A DNA stretch of 5,944 bases from Streptomycetaceae bacterium (lineage in GTDB: Bacteria > Actinomycetota > Actinomycetes > Nanopelagicales > Nanopelagicaceae). The notes under the pieces are model-generated. The model had not been told where the DNA came from. It saw only the letters and a program-made list of their open reading frames with translations, and ran no database searches. The DNA is taken from NCBI GenBank assembly GCA_027490415.1, contig JAIXYD010000076.1, positions 1-5,944 of the forward strand, written 5' to 3'. Numbering within the stretch: the first letter of the stretch is position 1; every line of letters begins with the position of its first letter. A program made the position numbers and the translations under genes. Below are positions 1 to 5,944 of this stretch, in pieces.

Positions 1-1088
1 GCGGCTGCTAAAAGATCAACCCACGTAGGGATCTCTTCGCCATGAGAGATTTGAACACGAGGTAATTCACTCAATGCACCCGACAAAGTTTTCTCATCGA
101 GAGTATTGAGATCACCTTGTCCGAAGAGAGCCTTAGCAGCCTCTTCGACTCGGAGTGAAGTTTCTTCCCCATGAATCAACGATGTTAGTTCGCGCGCAAG
201 TGCACGATGCGCGTTACGCGCACCTGGATTTTCATTGTGCTCCTTCTCAATCTCTTCAATCTCTGCGCGAGACTTAAATGAAAATACCTTAAGGAAGTTG
301 ATTACATCTTTATCGTCAGAGTTCAACCAATACTGGAAGAAGGCGTATGGAGAAGTCATCTCTGGATCTAGCCAAACGCTTCCACCTGCAGTCTTACCGA
401 ACTTAGTTCCATCAGCTTTAGTGAGAAGAGGAACTGTTAATGCATGTCCAGTTCCACCTTCGACGCGACGAATAAGATCAAGTCCTGCAACGATATTGCC
501 CCACTGGTCTGATCCCCCGAGTTGCAGTGTGCATTTATTGCGACGATAAAGCTCAAGAAAATCAAAGGCCTGCAGCACTTGATACGAGAATTCAGTATAC
601 GAAATGCCACCCTCAAGTCGGTTCGCAACTGAATCCTTAGCGAGCATTTGATTTACGCTGAAATGTTTTCCAATATCTCTCAAAAACTCGATGGCTGAAA
701 GCGGTGAGGTCCAGTCAAGATTATTGACAACTACTGCGGGGTTTGCAGCTACCTTAAAGTCGAGAACTGATGAAACTTGCAGCTTGATTCGATTGACCCA
801 TTGTTCAACTATTTCGCTGCTATTGAGACTGCGCTCTTCATTACGACCACTTGGATCGCCGACTAACCCGGTCGCTCCCCCAACTAGAGCGATCGGATGA
901 TGCCCTGCTAACTGGAATCGGCGTAATACTAAGAGAACAACGAGATTGCCGACGTGAATGCTCGGCGCCGTTGGATCAAAGCCGATGTAGAGAGTGATTG
1001 GCTTCTCGAGAGCAGCGGCAAGCTCTTTTTCATCGGTGGTCTGTGCAATAAGCCCACGCCAGCGCAGGTCATCAAGAAATTGACTCAT
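1..1088 (-). CDS. tyrS: Tyrosyl-tRNA synthetase (TyrS), 3' end cut off by the window edge
   Basis: Cytoplasmic class I aminoacyl-tRNA synthetase that charges tRNA-Tyr with tyrosine using ATP. The frame opens with ATG at 1088 and stays open to base 1, giving 362 whole codons. Visible motifs are YIGFDPTAPSIHVGN at residues 34-48 (HVGN is the HIGH-class ATP motif), GATGLVGDPSGR at 71-82, TEFSYQVLQAFDF at 165-177, GGSDQWGN at 191-198 in the tyrosine pocket, and KFGKT at 229-233 (the KMSKS-class motif). This is the pattern of the common bacterial TyrS type. Family members are about 420 residues, so roughly 60 residues, mainly the rest of the C-terminal S4-like RNA-binding domain, lie outside the window. 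The start ATG overlaps the argH stop as ATGA, and no strong Shine-Dalgarno sequence precedes it, so translation probably depends on coupling to argH. Because the open frame has no stop inside the window, it could be missed by a simple ORF search. Identity is very secure. Confidence 0.97.
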   Translation of the reverse strand, partial: MSQFLDDLRWRGLIAQTTDEKELAAALEKPITLYIGFDPTAPSIHVGNLVVLLVLRRFQLAGHHPIALVGGATGLVGDPSGRNEERSLNSSEIVEQWVNRIKLQVSSVLDFKVAANPAVVVNNLDWTSPLSAIEFLRDIGKHFSVNQMLAKDSVANRLEGGISYTEFSYQVLQAFDFLELYRRNKCTLQLGGSDQWGNIVAGLDLIRRVEGGTGHALTVPLLTKADGTKFGKTAGGSVWLDPEMTSPYAFFQYWLNSDDKDVINFLKVFSFKSRAEIEEIEKEHNENPGARNAHRALARELTSLIHGEETSLRVEEAAKALFGQGDLNTLDEKTLSGALSELPRVQISHGEEIPTWVDLLAA

Positions 1089-2512
1089 GCGCTCATCATG
1101 CCCGAAAAGGCGTTGGACTTGGCGGAGAAATTCGCTTCAAAGGCACTGACTTCACTTTTGAGGATCGCTAATTGGCGAGCCAGAGCGGCAGGGGCGGTTC
1201 CACCATATGTTGTCCGCGATGCCAGAGCACCTTCGACGGTGAGCACGCCGCGAATATCCGGGGTAAGCGCTGGATGAATCGAGGATAAATCAGCATCAGA
1301 AATTTCGTGGAGTTCAATCTTCTTGTTTTCAGCAAGTGCAACGCACTTACCTGCTGCTTCATGGGCTGATGCAAATGGAACGTGTGCTCGTACTAGGAAG
1401 TCGGCAATCTCGGTCGCAAGTGAGTAACCTGTCGGGGCAGAAGCTGCCATTCTTGCGCGATCAAAGTGCGTGGTTGAAACCATTCCAGTGACTGCCGGCA
1501 GTACAAGTGCCAAAGTATCGAATGAATCAAATAGTGGTTCTTTATCTTCCTGAAGATCTCGATTGTATGCGAAAGGCAATCCTTTAAGCATCGTCAGAAC
1601 ACCAGTGAGATTTCCAACTAAGCGACCTGCTTTTCCTCGGGCTAATTCAGCCATATCGGGATTCTTCTTCTGCGGCATTATGGAAGAACCGGTTGAGTGC
1701 GAATCAGAAACCTGTGCCCACCCGAATTCAGTAGTCGCCCAAATGCACCACTCCTCGCCAATGCGCGAGAGATGCATTCCGATCATAGAAGTTACAAAGA
1801 GAGCTTCTGCAACAAAGTCTCGATCTGAAACCGCATCGATGCTATTACCTGCACTCTTCTTGAAGCCGAGGGCAGCAGCAGTTGCCTCTGGTGAGAGTGG
1901 AAGTGATGAGCCAGCTAGTGCACCAGAACCTAATGGACTCACCGAAGTACGAATAAACCAATCATCAATGCGGTCTAGATCGCGATTAAATGCATGCGCA
2001 TGTTTGGCTAATTCATGGCCGAACAGGACTGGCTGGGCGTGCTGCATATGGGTAAATCCGACTGCAGGTGCATCGGCATATTCATCTGCTTTTGAAAGCA
2101 GCGCCTGTTGAAGAGCAATTGTCATCTGTGCAATACCGAGCATTGCATCAATGGCATAGAGACGAAGGTCGGTCGCAACCTGATCATTACGAGAACGACC
2201 TGCGCGCAGTGATCCTCCAATCTCACCTAATTTTTCGGTGAGTCCTCTCTCCAGTGCTGAGTGAACATCTTCGTCCGTGTCGTTATATGTAAACGCTCCA
2301 GATGCGACTTCTTCGATCAATTCAAGGAGAGCGCCACGAATCTTGGCCGACACCTCAGATGTGAGTAACCCCGATGACTCTAGAACGGCGAGATGCGCAA
2401 GGGATGCGCGCAGATCATACGGAGCAAGTCGCCAATCAAAATGCACGCTCCGCGATAAGGCGAAAACAGCATCTGCCGGTTCTTCTGAAAATCTTCCGCC
2501 CCACAGTGACAT
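1085..2512 (-). CDS. argH: Argininosuccinate lyase (ArgH)
   Basis: Last step of arginine synthesis: splits argininosuccinate into arginine and fumarate as a cytoplasmic homotetramer of the fumarase/aspartase superfamily. The protein is 475 residues, close to the family norm. It opens with the typical MSLWGGRFS. Conserved regions are SLRAGRSRNDQVATD at 101-115, THMQHAQPV at 154-162 (substrate-binding Thr-His), SPLGSGALAGSSLPL at 192-206, and the superfamily signature GSSIMPQKKNPD at 275-286, whose serine lies on the flexible catalytic loop. NRDLQEDKEPLFD at 317-329 is also typical. I chose the ATG at 2512 rather than the in-frame start at 2551: the longer form adds 13 basic residues that lie over the end of argR, and the WGGRFS start and an AGGTAGGA ribosome site favour 2512. 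Only 4 bases separate it from argR upstream, and its stop overlaps the tyrS start. argG, which makes its substrate and often sits just before argH in actinobacteria, is absent here. Confidence 0.98.
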   Translation of the reverse strand: MSLWGGRFSEEPADAVFALSRSVHFDWRLAPYDLRASLAHLAVLESSGLLTSEVSAKIRGALLELIEEVASGAFTYNDTDEDVHSALERGLTEKLGEIGGSLRAGRSRNDQVATDLRLYAIDAMLGIAQMTIALQQALLSKADEYADAPAVGFTHMQHAQPVLFGHELAKHAHAFNRDLDRIDDWFIRTSVSPLGSGALAGSSLPLSPEATAAALGFKKSAGNSIDAVSDRDFVAEALFVTSMIGMHLSRIGEEWCIWATTEFGWAQVSDSHSTGSSIMPQKKNPDMAELARGKAGRLVGNLTGVLTMLKGLPFAYNRDLQEDKEPLFDSFDTLALVLPAVTGMVSTTHFDRARMAASAPTGYSLATEIADFLVRAHVPFASAHEAAGKCVALAENKKIELHEISDADLSSIHPALTPDIRGVLTVEGALASRTTYGGTAPAALARQLAILKSEVSAFEANFSAKSNAFSGMMSA

Positions 2513-2514
2513 TT

Positions 2515-2522
2515 TCCTACCT
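2515..2522 (-). promoter_or_regulatory. Ribosome binding site of argH
   Basis: The minus strand reads AGGTAGGA followed by AA and the argH ATG at 2512. The site contains the TAG stop codon of argR (2519-2517), so termination of argR and initiation of argH share the same bases. This decides for the start at 2512 rather than 2551. Confidence 0.65.
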
Positions 2523-3011
2523 TCTCTTCTTTGTCTTAGTTTTTCCAGCAAATGCGAGCAATTCGCGCGCTAATGCATTCCCACCAGTCGCGCTTTTCGA
2601 AACAACAAGAACAGTGTCATCACCGGCAATTGTGCCGATAATTTCCTTGATGCCCGAATGATCAAGAGAGCTGGCAAGTAGTTGGGCTCCGCCAGGTGGC
2701 GTGCGCACAATCGCAAGATTTCCACTTGCATCAACACTCAAAATCAAGTCCTGCGGCATCGGTAGAGATCGGGCAAGAGATGAATCGCTATCTTCTGAGA
2801 TGGAGTAGACCATTTCGCCGTTGCGGTTACGAATGCGGACAGCACCAATCTCTTCGATATCTCTGCTCGCCGTCGCCTGAGTAACGGCGTATCCCGCCTT
2901 CTTTAGCGCCTGAACTAAATCTTCTTGACTATGAATTCGTCCTGTCGCTATTGCCGAAATCGCAGCCGAACGGCGAGCTGATACGGAGTTAATTGGTTGA
3001 ACTTTAGCCAT
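2517..3011 (-). CDS. argR: Arginine repressor (ArgR)
   Basis: Arginine-sensing transcription factor; in the family, hexamers with bound arginine repress the biosynthetic genes by binding ARG boxes. The protein is 164 residues. The N-terminal winged helix-turn-helix covers roughly residues 12-70, with SQEDL at 28-32 and the recognition segment TQATASRDIEEIGAVR at 44-59, including the conserved Ser49-Arg50 pair. The C-terminal oligomerisation and arginine-binding domain covers about 85-155, with PGGAQLLASSLD at 106-117 and GTIAGDDTVLVV at 126-137; the Asp131-Asp132 pair is the arginine ligand known from the family. It ends in a very basic tail (GKTKTKKRR), whose role is unknown. The start ATG lies 8 bases inside the end of argD and follows a strong AGGGAGG ribosome site. 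Placement inside the arg operon is the classic actinobacterial arrangement and implies autoregulation, but no operator can be seen because the operon promoter is outside the window. Confidence 0.97.
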   Translation of the reverse strand: MAKVQPINSVSARRSAAISAIATGRIHSQEDLVQALKKAGYAVTQATASRDIEEIGAVRIRNRNGEMVYSISEDSDSSLARSLPMPQDLILSVDASGNLAIVRTPPGGAQLLASSLDHSGIKEIIGTIAGDDTVLVVSKSATGGNALARELLAFAGKTKTKKRR

Positions 3012-4179
3012 GGTCTGCCTCCCTCATTACATTGACAAAGACTGAAATAAATTTTTCTATTTGCGGCATCGTGACAATAAGCGGAGGAGCGATGCGAATC
3101 GTATTTTCATTGGCAGCATTGACGATTACTCCCGCATCTAGCATCGAAGCTGCAACCTGCTTAGCTATGGGAGCTGATAGTTCAATACCTAAAAGCAATC
3201 CCCTACCTCGAACTTCCGAGACTCCAGGTAGCACTGAAAGAGTTTTCTTAATCTTCTTTTCAAAGACTTTTGCTGATTGCATCAACTTCTTACTCTCAAT
3301 GACATCAAGAACGGCATTTGCTGCCGCACACGCTATTGGGTTTCCACCGAATGTTGTGCCGTGGTCACCTGGCTGAAGTAGTTGTGCCGCACGACCGTAT
3401 GCAATCGTTGCACCAAGGGGTAATCCCCCACCTATACCCTTAGCTAAAGTAAGAACGTCGGGTCTGATTTTCTCGTGCTCGAAACCAAACCACTGACCCG
3501 TTCTACCAATTCCCGTCTGCACGCAATCAAAAACTAAAAGCGCACCAGAGCGATTACAGATTTCTCTGACTCCTGCCAAATAGCCATCTTCAGGGGTTAT
3601 GACGCCGGCCTCACCCATAATTGGTTCAATAATTACCATCGCTGTCTTTTTGGAAACAGCACGCGACATCGCGGAGAGATCACCGTAATGCACATGGCTA
3701 ACTCCTTTAAGCAAGGGTGCAAAGGGCTCGCGCTTTGAGGGTTGTCCCGTCATTGAAAGAGCACCCATGGTGCGACCGTGAAACGCTCCTTGTGCGGCGA
3801 CGATTCGAGATTTGCCGGTGCGACGGGAGATCTTTAGTGCAGCCTCATTTGCCTCTGCCCCCGAGTTGCAGAAAAAGACACGAGCATTTGAATCGCCTGT
3901 CATAGCTTTTAATCTCAATGCTAGGCGAAGGCCCTCTGGATGGGCGAAGAAATTACTCACGTGGCCAAGAGTTGAAACCTGCTTGGTGACAGCCTTGATT
4001 ACCGCCGGATGTCCATGACCCAGAACGTTTGTTGCAATTCCTGCAAGGAAATCGAGATACGACTTACCTGTATCATCCTTGAGAACGCAACCCTTTCCAC
4101 TCACAAAAGTGCGCGAAGGAGTTCCGTAATTTGCCATCATTACATCATCCCAAGAGATCGTCGATAGTTTCTGTGTCAT
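3004..4179 (-). CDS. argD: Acetylornithine aminotransferase (ArgD), class III PLP enzyme
   Basis: Cytoplasmic PLP enzyme that converts N-acetylglutamate semialdehyde to N-acetylornithine with glutamate as amino donor; relatives can also act on succinyldiaminopimelate for lysine. The protein is 391 residues, normal for ArgD. Seen in order: YLDFLAGIATNVLGHGHPAV at 41-60, CNSGAEANEAALK at 104-116 (PLP phosphate region), FHGRTMGALS at 133-142, EPIMGEAG at 185-192, FDCVQTGIGRTG at 217-228 with Asp218 expected to bind the pyridine nitrogen, TLAKGIGGGLPLGA at 244-257 with Lys247 as the Schiff-base lysine, GTTFGGNPIACAAA at 274-287, and IRIAPPL at 361-367 near the carboxylate site. The family usually reads DEVQTG; here the Glu is Cys219 (codon TGC at 3525-3523). 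The ATG overlaps the argB stop as ATGA. Context between argB and argR supports ArgD over ornithine or GABA aminotransferase. Confidence 0.96.
   Translation of the reverse strand: MTQKLSTISWDDVMMANYGTPSRTFVSGKGCVLKDDTGKSYLDFLAGIATNVLGHGHPAVIKAVTKQVSTLGHVSNFFAHPEGLRLALRLKAMTGDSNARVFFCNSGAEANEAALKISRRTGKSRIVAAQGAFHGRTMGALSMTGQPSKREPFAPLLKGVSHVHYGDLSAMSRAVSKKTAMVIIEPIMGEAGVITPEDGYLAGVREICNRSGALLVFDCVQTGIGRTGQWFGFEHEKIRPDVLTLAKGIGGGLPLGATIAYGRAAQLLQPGDHGTTFGGNPIACAAANAVLDVIESKKLMQSAKVFEKKIKKTLSVLPGVSEVRGRGLLLGIELSAPIAKQVAASMLDAGVIVNAANENTIRIAPPLIVTMPQIEKFISVFVNVMREADHG
3018..3024 (-). promoter_or_regulatory. Ribosome binding site of argR
   Basis: The minus strand reads AGGGAGG, 6 bases before the argR ATG and inside the last codons of argD. 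It is the strongest Shine-Dalgarno match in the window, so the regulator may be translated at least partly independently of the argD ribosomes. Confidence 0.75.
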
Positions 4180-4964
4180 GCAGTCACCAAAGTTCCGCCA
4201 TTATTTTCCAGTGCAAGAGCGAAAGCTCCTGGATCTTTGCCGTCAATGATTCGCACTGCACGAGCCCCGTTATCAATTGCCTCAATACAGGCGGCAACCT
4301 TGGGAGACATTCCATCTGCAAATGAATTCTTGATGGCGAAAAGCTCATCACGAGAAATTGATGTGATGAGAGAATCGCGATCTGGCCAGTTGCGATAAAT
4401 CCCTGGAACATCCGTCATAACAATGAGTACCATCGCATCTAACGCACCCGCTATCGCAGCGGCGACGAGATCTCCATTGACATTGAGTGCCCCCGTCCCC
4501 TCACGATTTGAGGCTATGGGAGAAATTACAGGCACTATTCCCTGATCAAGAAGTGAATGAATTTCAGTCGTATCAACTGCGGTGATTTGCCCTACAAATC
4601 CAAGATCGACTGATGTTCCATCCACTAATTGAGTGAGAGTGTGAGCAGAAATAAAGTGACGACCCGAAAGAGCCTGTGCAGGAATAGAGTGAGAGATCAG
4701 CGCTGACGCAACTGCCGGACCTACTTGGTTTGCCAGAACTTCTTCGGCTACCTCAAGAGTTTCTAGATCCGTGTAGCGGAAACCACCAACAAAACGAGGT
4801 GTGATACCTCGTGCTGTCAGTTCAGCATTCACCTGCGGCGCACCACCATGAACGACCACAACCTTAAGGTTCTTTGCCAGAGCTTGACCCAGTGCTGTGG
4901 CAAAAAGACCCGAATCATCAGTCATCGCATGGCCACCAAACTTGACCACGAGGACGTTGCTCAT
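4176..4964 (-). CDS. argB: Acetylglutamate kinase (ArgB), short form without N-terminal helix
   Basis: Phosphorylates N-acetylglutamate with ATP, the second step of arginine synthesis (amino acid kinase fold, cytoplasm). The protein is 262 residues, against about 290-300 for most actinobacterial ArgB. Motifs are VVKFGGHAM at 6-14 with catalytic Lys8, VVHGGAPQVN at 37-46 (glycine loop; the usual third Gly is Ala42), FRYTDLETLEV at 62-72 with Arg63 expected to bind acetylglutamate, VDLGFVGQI at 119-127, ALNVNGDLVAAA at 159-170 (NVNxD substrate motif) and GMSPKVAAC at 218-226 with catalytic Lys222. The C-terminal part reads RIIDGKDPGA and closes with GGTLVTA, two residues shorter than the usual HIIDGR...GIGT stretch. 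I chose ATG 4964: it overlaps the argC stop as ATGA and follows AAGGAA. A GTG at 5012 would add 16 arginine-rich residues inside argC that do not look like the family. The first catalytic motif begins almost at the N-terminus, so the arginine-sensing N-helix is missing. Confidence 0.95.
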   Translation of the reverse strand: MSNVLVVKFGGHAMTDDSGLFATALGQALAKNLKVVVVHGGAPQVNAELTARGITPRFVGGFRYTDLETLEVAEEVLANQVGPAVASALISHSIPAQALSGRHFISAHTLTQLVDGTSVDLGFVGQITAVDTTEIHSLLDQGIVPVISPIASNREGTGALNVNGDLVAAAIAGALDAMVLIVMTDVPGIYRNWPDRDSLITSISRDELFAIKNSFADGMSPKVAACIEAIDNGARAVRIIDGKDPGAFALALENNGGTLVTA

Positions 4965-5944
4965 ATTCCTATTCCTTGCACGCTTAGTCCCGTAGCGCGA
5001 TCTAGGCCACACATTATGTTTGCGTTCTGTACTGCCTGACCGGCCGCGCCTTTACCTAAATTATCAATGGCAATGCTGACGATTGCACGCTTTGCGTGAG
5101 TGTCTATAGCCACTTGAAGGTGTGCAGAGTTGCTGCCGTACACCGAGTGAGTAGAAGGCATTTCGCCTTCTGAAAGGATTGTGACGAAAACTTCGCCTTG
5201 GTAGTACTTCGCAAAATGACCTCGCAATTCTTCGGTTGAAATCACTTGATCAAGTTTTACTGTCACCGTAGCCAAGATTCCTCGAACCATGGGCGCAAGC
5301 ATCGGGGTAAATGAGACTTTCACTTCCTTACCCGTGGCATGCGAGACGCATTGTTCTATCTCGGGAGTGTGCTGATGTACTCCACCAAATTTGTAAGATG
5401 ACATTGAGCCCATAATCGCACTGGCCAGAAGATTACTTTTTGCAGTACGGCCTGCACCAGAAGTTCCTGATGCGGCAACTACAACAACATCAGAAAGATC
5501 GCCAAACTCTGCCAATGGAGTCAACGCCAGAGCGACCGCTGTTGCATAACAACCTGGATTTGCAATCTTGTCGGCATTGGCAATCTTGTCGGTCAATCCC
5601 TTGATTTCAGGTAATCCATAAACCCAATGGCCAGCATGATCACCGCCGTAATAGGTCTCCCACGCAGCCGGATCTTCCAATCTGTAATCCGCGCCAATAT
5701 CCACGAACTTCATACCTGCTTTTATCGCCGCAATAGCGTTCACCGCAGCTGCTGATTCACCGTGAGGAAGTGCCAAGAAAACTAAATCACACGTGGCAAA
5801 CAGGTGGGCTGAGAACTTGGAGAAACGCTCTCCGCTCAGAGAAGTGAGGTGAGGATGAAGCGTGGTAATCAACTCTCCCGCATTTGAGTGAGCTGAGACT
5901 GCCTCGATGGTAAAACGCGGATGTGTTGAGAGGATTCTCAGTAA
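4961..5944 (-). CDS. argC: N-acetyl-gamma-glutamyl-phosphate reductase (ArgC), 5' end cut off by the window edge
   Basis: NADPH-dependent reductase that converts acetylglutamyl phosphate to the semialdehyde, the third step of arginine synthesis. The frame is open from the right edge to a TGA at 4961, giving 327 residues. The first visible residues (LLRILSTHPRFTIEAVSAHS) match the segment that follows the GYTG nucleotide-binding turn in the family, so only about 15-20 residues, including the GxxGxxG part of the Rossmann fold, are missing; full length is usually about 340-350. A TTG at 5872 is internal and is not the start. Visible motifs, numbered from the right edge, are LALPHGES around 57-64, VDIGADYRL around 81-89, NPGCYATA with catalytic Cys132, AASGTSGAGRTAK about 30 residues later, GVHQHTPEIEQ with the family histidines (Gln where Arg is more usual), and NLGKGAAGQAVQNANIM near the end. 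It is the first gene seen of the operon and its stop overlaps argB. Confidence 0.97.
   Translation of the reverse strand, partial: LLRILSTHPRFTIEAVSAHSNAGELITTLHPHLTSLSGERFSKFSAHLFATCDLVFLALPHGESAAAVNAIAAIKAGMKFVDIGADYRLEDPAAWETYYGGDHAGHWVYGLPEIKGLTDKIANADKIANPGCYATAVALALTPLAEFGDLSDVVVVAASGTSGAGRTAKSNLLASAIMGSMSSYKFGGVHQHTPEIEQCVSHATGKEVKVSFTPMLAPMVRGILATVTVKLDQVISTEELRGHFAKYYQGEVFVTILSEGEMPSTHSVYGSNSAHLQVAIDTHAKRAIVSIAIDNLGKGAAGQAVQNANIMCGLDRATGLSVQGIGI
4966..4977 (-). promoter_or_regulatory. Ribosome binding site of argB
   Basis: On the minus strand the bases before the argB ATG read AAGGAATAGGAAT. AAGGAA lies 7 bases from the ATG, a normal Shine-Dalgarno distance. It sits inside the last codons of argC and supports the start at 4964 over the GTG at 5012. 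Confidence 0.7.
5562..5597 (-). repeat. Imperfect 18-base tandem duplication inside argC
   Basis: Two adjacent 18-base units (5562-5579 and 5580-5597) share their first 13 bases on the plus strand, gcaatcttgtcgg, and diverge afterwards. In ArgC they encode DKIANA followed by DKIANP, directly before the catalytic GCYATA segment. The reading frame is kept. The family normally has an I-A-N-P-G-C stretch here, so the second unit is conserved sequence and the first may be a small in-frame duplication, or the likeness may be chance. Confidence 0.6.

Larger units (their letters stand above)
1..5944 (-). other. Operon argC-argB-argD-argR-argH-tyrS
   Basis: All six genes read the same way with junctions of -4, -4, -8, +4 and -4 bases, leaving no room for internal terminators or ordinary promoters between genes. 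They are therefore very probably one transcript with translational coupling, led by a promoter to the right of the window. The order is that of actinobacterial arginine operons with argJ (between C and B), argF (between D and R) and argG (between R and H) absent, and with tyrS joined at the end. Confidence 0.85.

Noticed and set aside
437..628. A 63-codon minus-strand frame
   Set aside because: It overlaps tyrS in a different frame; the tyrS frame carries the GSDQWGN motif in this very region.
1563..2111. A 182-codon open frame on the plus strand
   Set aside because: It lies wholly antisense to argH, whose motifs are unmistakable, and its translation shows no family-like pattern; it is a shadow frame.
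2513..2551. Longer argH starting at 2551
   Set aside because: It adds 13 basic residues encoded over the argR end in another frame; the conserved MSLWGGRFS start and the ribosome site support 2512.
4965..5012. Longer argB starting at GTG 5012, which could have supplied an N-helix
   Set aside because: The extra 16 residues (rich in Arg, with Pro and Gly) lie inside argC and do not resemble the N-helix; ATGA coupling and AAGGAA favour 4964.
5870..5872. TTG as the start of argC
   Set aside because: The frame is open upstream to the window edge and the upstream residues match the ArgC N-terminal region, so the true start is beyond the edge.
1..5944. ARG boxes, terminators, tRNAs, mobile elements or CRISPR
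   Set aside because: There is no intergenic DNA longer than 4 bases; I saw no convincing hairpin followed by T-run, no tRNA-like fold and no repeat array, and operators are expected to the right of the window.

Overview
The window carries six tightly packed genes, all on the minus strand. Read in the direction of transcription (right to left) they are argC (5' end cut by the right edge), argB, argD, argR, argH and tyrS (3' end cut by the left edge). Five belong to arginine biosynthesis or its control; the sixth is tyrosyl-tRNA synthetase. No stretch of non-coding DNA is longer than a few bases, and there is no RNA gene, mobile element, CRISPR array or visible terminator. The operon promoter must lie beyond the right edge.

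The order C-B-D-R-H, with the regulator argR inside the operon, and the character of the proteins (notably the ArgH, ArgR and TyrS motifs) suggest an actinobacterium. Base composition is near half G+C by eye, and all junctions are overlapping or nearly so. This would fit a streamlined, moderate-GC actinobacterium such as a freshwater planktonic lineage better than a high-GC soil type. That placement is inference.

Layout: argC 4961-5944 (partial), argB 4176-4964, argD 3004-4179, argR 2517-3011, argH 1085-2512, tyrS 1-1088 (partial). Junctions are a 4-base ATGA overlap (C/B), a 4-base ATGA overlap (B/D), an 8-base overlap (D/R), a 4-base gap (R/H) and a 4-base ATGA overlap (H/tyrS). Translational coupling along the whole transcript is likely.

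ArgB phosphorylates N-acetylglutamate, ArgC reduces the acyl phosphate to the semialdehyde, and ArgD transaminates it to N-acetylornithine. ArgH performs the last step, splitting argininosuccinate into arginine and fumarate. ArgR is the arginine-sensing repressor. Compared with the familiar actinobacterial order argC-J-B-D-F-R-G-H, the three genes argJ, argF and argG are missing from their expected places, with no remnant at any junction. ArgB also lacks the N-terminal helix of arginine-inhibited acetylglutamate kinases. Together these hint that acetyl-group handling and feedback control differ from the usual actinobacterial cyclic pathway. I see no wholly new system here; the points of interest are this edited operon and a few unusual residues.
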